In this document: piece after piece, positions 6,277 through 7,019 of the stretch | Numbering within the stretch: position 1 is the stretch's first letter | Layout: every line of letters begins with the position of its first letter | From: Actinomycetota bacterium | Lineage (GTDB): Bacteria > Actinomycetota > Thermoleophilia > UBA2241 | Reading direction: 5' to 3' | NCBI GenBank assembly: GCA_003157715.1 | Contig: PMKK01000108.1 | Location: forward strand, 1 to 7,019 | Length of the DNA: 7,019 bases | Position numbers and translations under genes: made by a program | The notes under the pieces: model-generated | Seen by the model: the letters and a program-made list of their open reading frames with translations, nothing else | Database searches by the model: none | Told to the model about the DNA's origin: nothing

Positions 6277-6285
6277 AGAAAGGAG
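6277..6285 (+). promoter_or_regulatory. Strong ribosome binding site upstream of a TTG
   Basis: AGAAAGGAG is an extended Shine-Dalgarno match, and it stands six bases before TTG 6292. It is among the best ribosome sites in the window and is the main reason for proposing the small gene that follows. Confidence 0.6.
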
Positions 6286-6291
6286 CCTGCG

Positions 6292-6459
6292 TTGGGCATC
6301 TCATCGTGGCGCAACCCGCTTGAGCGCGGGCACCGAGACTCGAGAGCTTCTGAGCGCAAGACGGTCATGAGGACGGCCGTGAGGACCGACCAGACAGCCG
6401 TGAGGATCACCCCAGCAGTCACGACGACTGCGCAAACCCTGAACGCGAGACAGTCATGA
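6292..6459 (+). CDS. Small unrecognised ORF coupled to the next gene
   Basis: A 55-residue reading frame begins at a TTG with a near-ideal ribosome site and ends with TGA 6457-6459, overlapping ATG 6456 as ATGA. I do not recognise the protein. It starts GISSWRNPLERG, then becomes basic and Thr/Val-rich with repeats such as TAVRT and no membrane segment or Cys motif. Third-position GC is lower than in the operon upstream but higher than in the following 35 codons. It could be a leader peptide coupling ribosome flow to the downstream gene, or the true beginning of that gene separated by a frameshift: the downstream frame is also open back to 6354, so a shift anywhere in 6354-6459 would join the two. 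Comparison with related genomes would tell these apart. Confidence 0.4.
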   Translation: MGISSWRNPLERGHRDSRASERKTVMRTAVRTDQTAVRITPAVTTTAQTLNARQS

Positions 6460-6463
6460 AGAC
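6350..6463 (+). repeat. 25-bp direct repeat, 89 bases apart
   Basis: Bases 6350-6374 and 6439-6463 match at 21 of 25 positions; all four differences are G/A changes. Each copy contains GTCATGA; the second supplies the ATG at 6456. The 89-base spacing is not a multiple of three, so the two copies are read in different frames. Confidence 0.75.
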
Positions 6464-7019
6464 CACTGAAGAAGTCATAAAGGCCACTCAAGAAACGAAG
6501 GCCACTGAAGAAATGAAGACCACTGAAAAAACGAAGACCACCCAGGAACCGACAGGGAGTGAGTCTGTGAAGGACACCCCGCAGGAGACCGTAGTCGCCC
6601 CGCCGCCCGCCGCCCAGACCGACGGTGGCGCGCCGCCGTCCGTCGCGCCGCAGACCGCTGCGCCGCAGGCCGTCGCGCCGCAGGCCGACACGGCACAGAC
6701 CGCTACGGCACAGACCGACGCGCCCGCCAAAGCCCCGCGCGGCGGGACCCGCCAGACCAAGGCTCCGCGTGCTAACGGCGACGAGGCCAAGGCCCCGCGC
6801 GGCGAGGCCGCCGCGACGGGCGCTTCCGATCCGGCGCCGAGCGCCGCGGACACCGCCGTCGCGACCGCTGTCGCGACACAGACCAAGGATGAGCGTCCGG
6901 CCGCCACGGCTCAGGACGCACCAAAGGCCGCCACGGCCCAGGAAGAGCGGCCCGCCGGTACGCAGACCAGGGAGGAGCGTCCCGCCCCAACGACGCAGGG
7001 CGACCAGCAGCCTCGCCAG
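6456..7019 (+). CDS. Low-complexity N-terminal region of an unidentified protein (partial)
   Basis: An open frame of 188 codons runs off the window end, so only the N-terminal part is seen. It is not assignable to a family. Residues 1-31 are five Lys/Thr/Glu hexapeptides (MKTTEE, IKATQE, TKATEE, MKTTEK, TKTTQE). The rest is rich in Ala, Pro, Gln, Thr and charged residues, with recurring KAPR (three times), ERPA (three times) and AQT/PQT words. Such disordered N-termini precede folded domains in, for example, actinobacterial Rho, RNase E/G or IF-2; none of these can be confirmed here. The start is uncertain: ATG 6456 overlaps the small ORF as ATGA but has a poor ribosome site, while GTG 6567 has AGGGAG (6554-6559) at seven bases. 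Codons before 6567 are A-rich, unlike those after it, which favours 6567 or a recently expanded 5' end. Confidence 0.6.
   Translation, partial: MKTTEEVIKATQETKATEEMKTTEKTKTTQEPTGSESVKDTPQETVVAPPPAAQTDGGAPPSVAPQTAAPQAVAPQADTAQTATAQTDAPAKAPRGGTRQTKAPRANGDEAKAPRGEAAATGASDPAPSAADTAVATAVATQTKDERPAATAQDAPKAATAQEERPAGTQTREERPAPTTQGDQQPRQ
6464..6553 (+). repeat. 18-bp A-rich tandem repeat, about five copies
   Basis: Units resembling ACTGAAGAAATGAAGACC begin at 6464 (three bases longer), 6485, 6503, 6521 and 6539 (diverged). In the 6456 frame they encode K-T/A-T-E/Q-E-type hexapeptides. This is one of the most AT-rich stretches of an otherwise very GC-rich window. Confidence 0.85.
6554..6559 (+). promoter_or_regulatory. 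Alternative ribosome binding site before GTG 6567
   Basis: AGGGAG lies seven bases before an in-frame GTG. It offers a second start for the low-complexity protein that would exclude the A-rich repeat from the product. Confidence 0.4.

Larger units (their letters stand above)
6003..6291 (+). other. Non-coding spacer / probable structured leader
   Basis: This stretch lacks a convincing gene: the open frames across it have relaxed third-position composition unlike the neighbouring genes. It holds a long stem-loop (6100-6165), a second stem (6219-6250) and an alternative small hairpin (6246-6260), and ends in a strong ribosome binding site (6277-6285). The ten bases at 6121-6130 recur at 6240-6249. 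Short GATCAG words recur at about 6171, 6183 and 6209. I see no clear promoter boxes. It probably carries the end of the operon transcript and the start or 5' leader of the next one. Confidence 0.5.

Noticed and set aside
6009..6323. GTG-started 104-codon frame after pgk2 with AGGAGG at 5993-5998
   Set aside because: The ribosome-like sequence is ten bases away, about a third of codons end in A or T unlike real genes here, the product shows no motif, and the frame runs through the strong stem-loops.
6252..6491. 79-codon minus-strand frame with a hydrophobic stretch resembling a membrane helix
   Set aside because: TTG start without a ribosome site, antisense to the repeat tract; the Val/Leu/Thr run is the reverse reading of the GTGAGGAC-type repeats.

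Overview
The window is very GC-rich, and its genes use mostly G or C at third codon positions. It contains three canonical GTG or ATG start sites with purine-rich ribosome binding sites and 4-base stop/start overlaps. This fits a high-GC bacterium. A bacterial copy of the cyclic 2,3-diphosphoglycerate (cDPG) genes together with an actinobacterial style of glycogen debranching enzyme suggests Actinomycetota, perhaps a deep branch such as Thermoleophilia or Rubrobacteria. That placement is inference from gene content, not from a marker gene.

Layout: bases 1-55 are a short leader with two small hairpins. Bases 56-6002 hold four tightly packed plus-strand genes that look like one operon: a glycogen debranching enzyme / amylo-alpha-1,6-glucosidase (56-2329), a calcineurin-like metallophosphoesterase (2343-3221), cyclic 2,3-diphosphoglycerate synthetase CpgS (3244-5070), and 2-phosphoglycerate kinase (5067-6002, overlapping cpgS by 4 bases). 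A roughly 290-base non-coding stretch with strong RNA-folding potential follows (6003-6291). It leads into a small TTG-started ORF (6292-6459) that is ATGA-coupled to a low-complexity reading frame still open at the window end (6456-7019).

How the genes work together: the last two operon genes encode a complete two-step route from the glycolytic intermediate 2-phosphoglycerate through 2,3-diphosphoglycerate to cDPG, a solute best known from methanogenic archaea. The debranching enzyme would release glucose from glycogen upstream of glycolysis. The phosphoesterase between them is a plausible, unproven candidate for turning over cDPG or 2,3-diphosphoglycerate.

The most unusual sequence-level features are a perfect 53-base palindrome (26-base arms, 1-base centre) inside cpgS; four short tandem-repeat arrays, each at the very end or start of a gene, coding for charged, Ala/Pro-rich, His-rich or Lys/Thr/Glu-rich tails; and a shift in codon use in the middle of cpgS.
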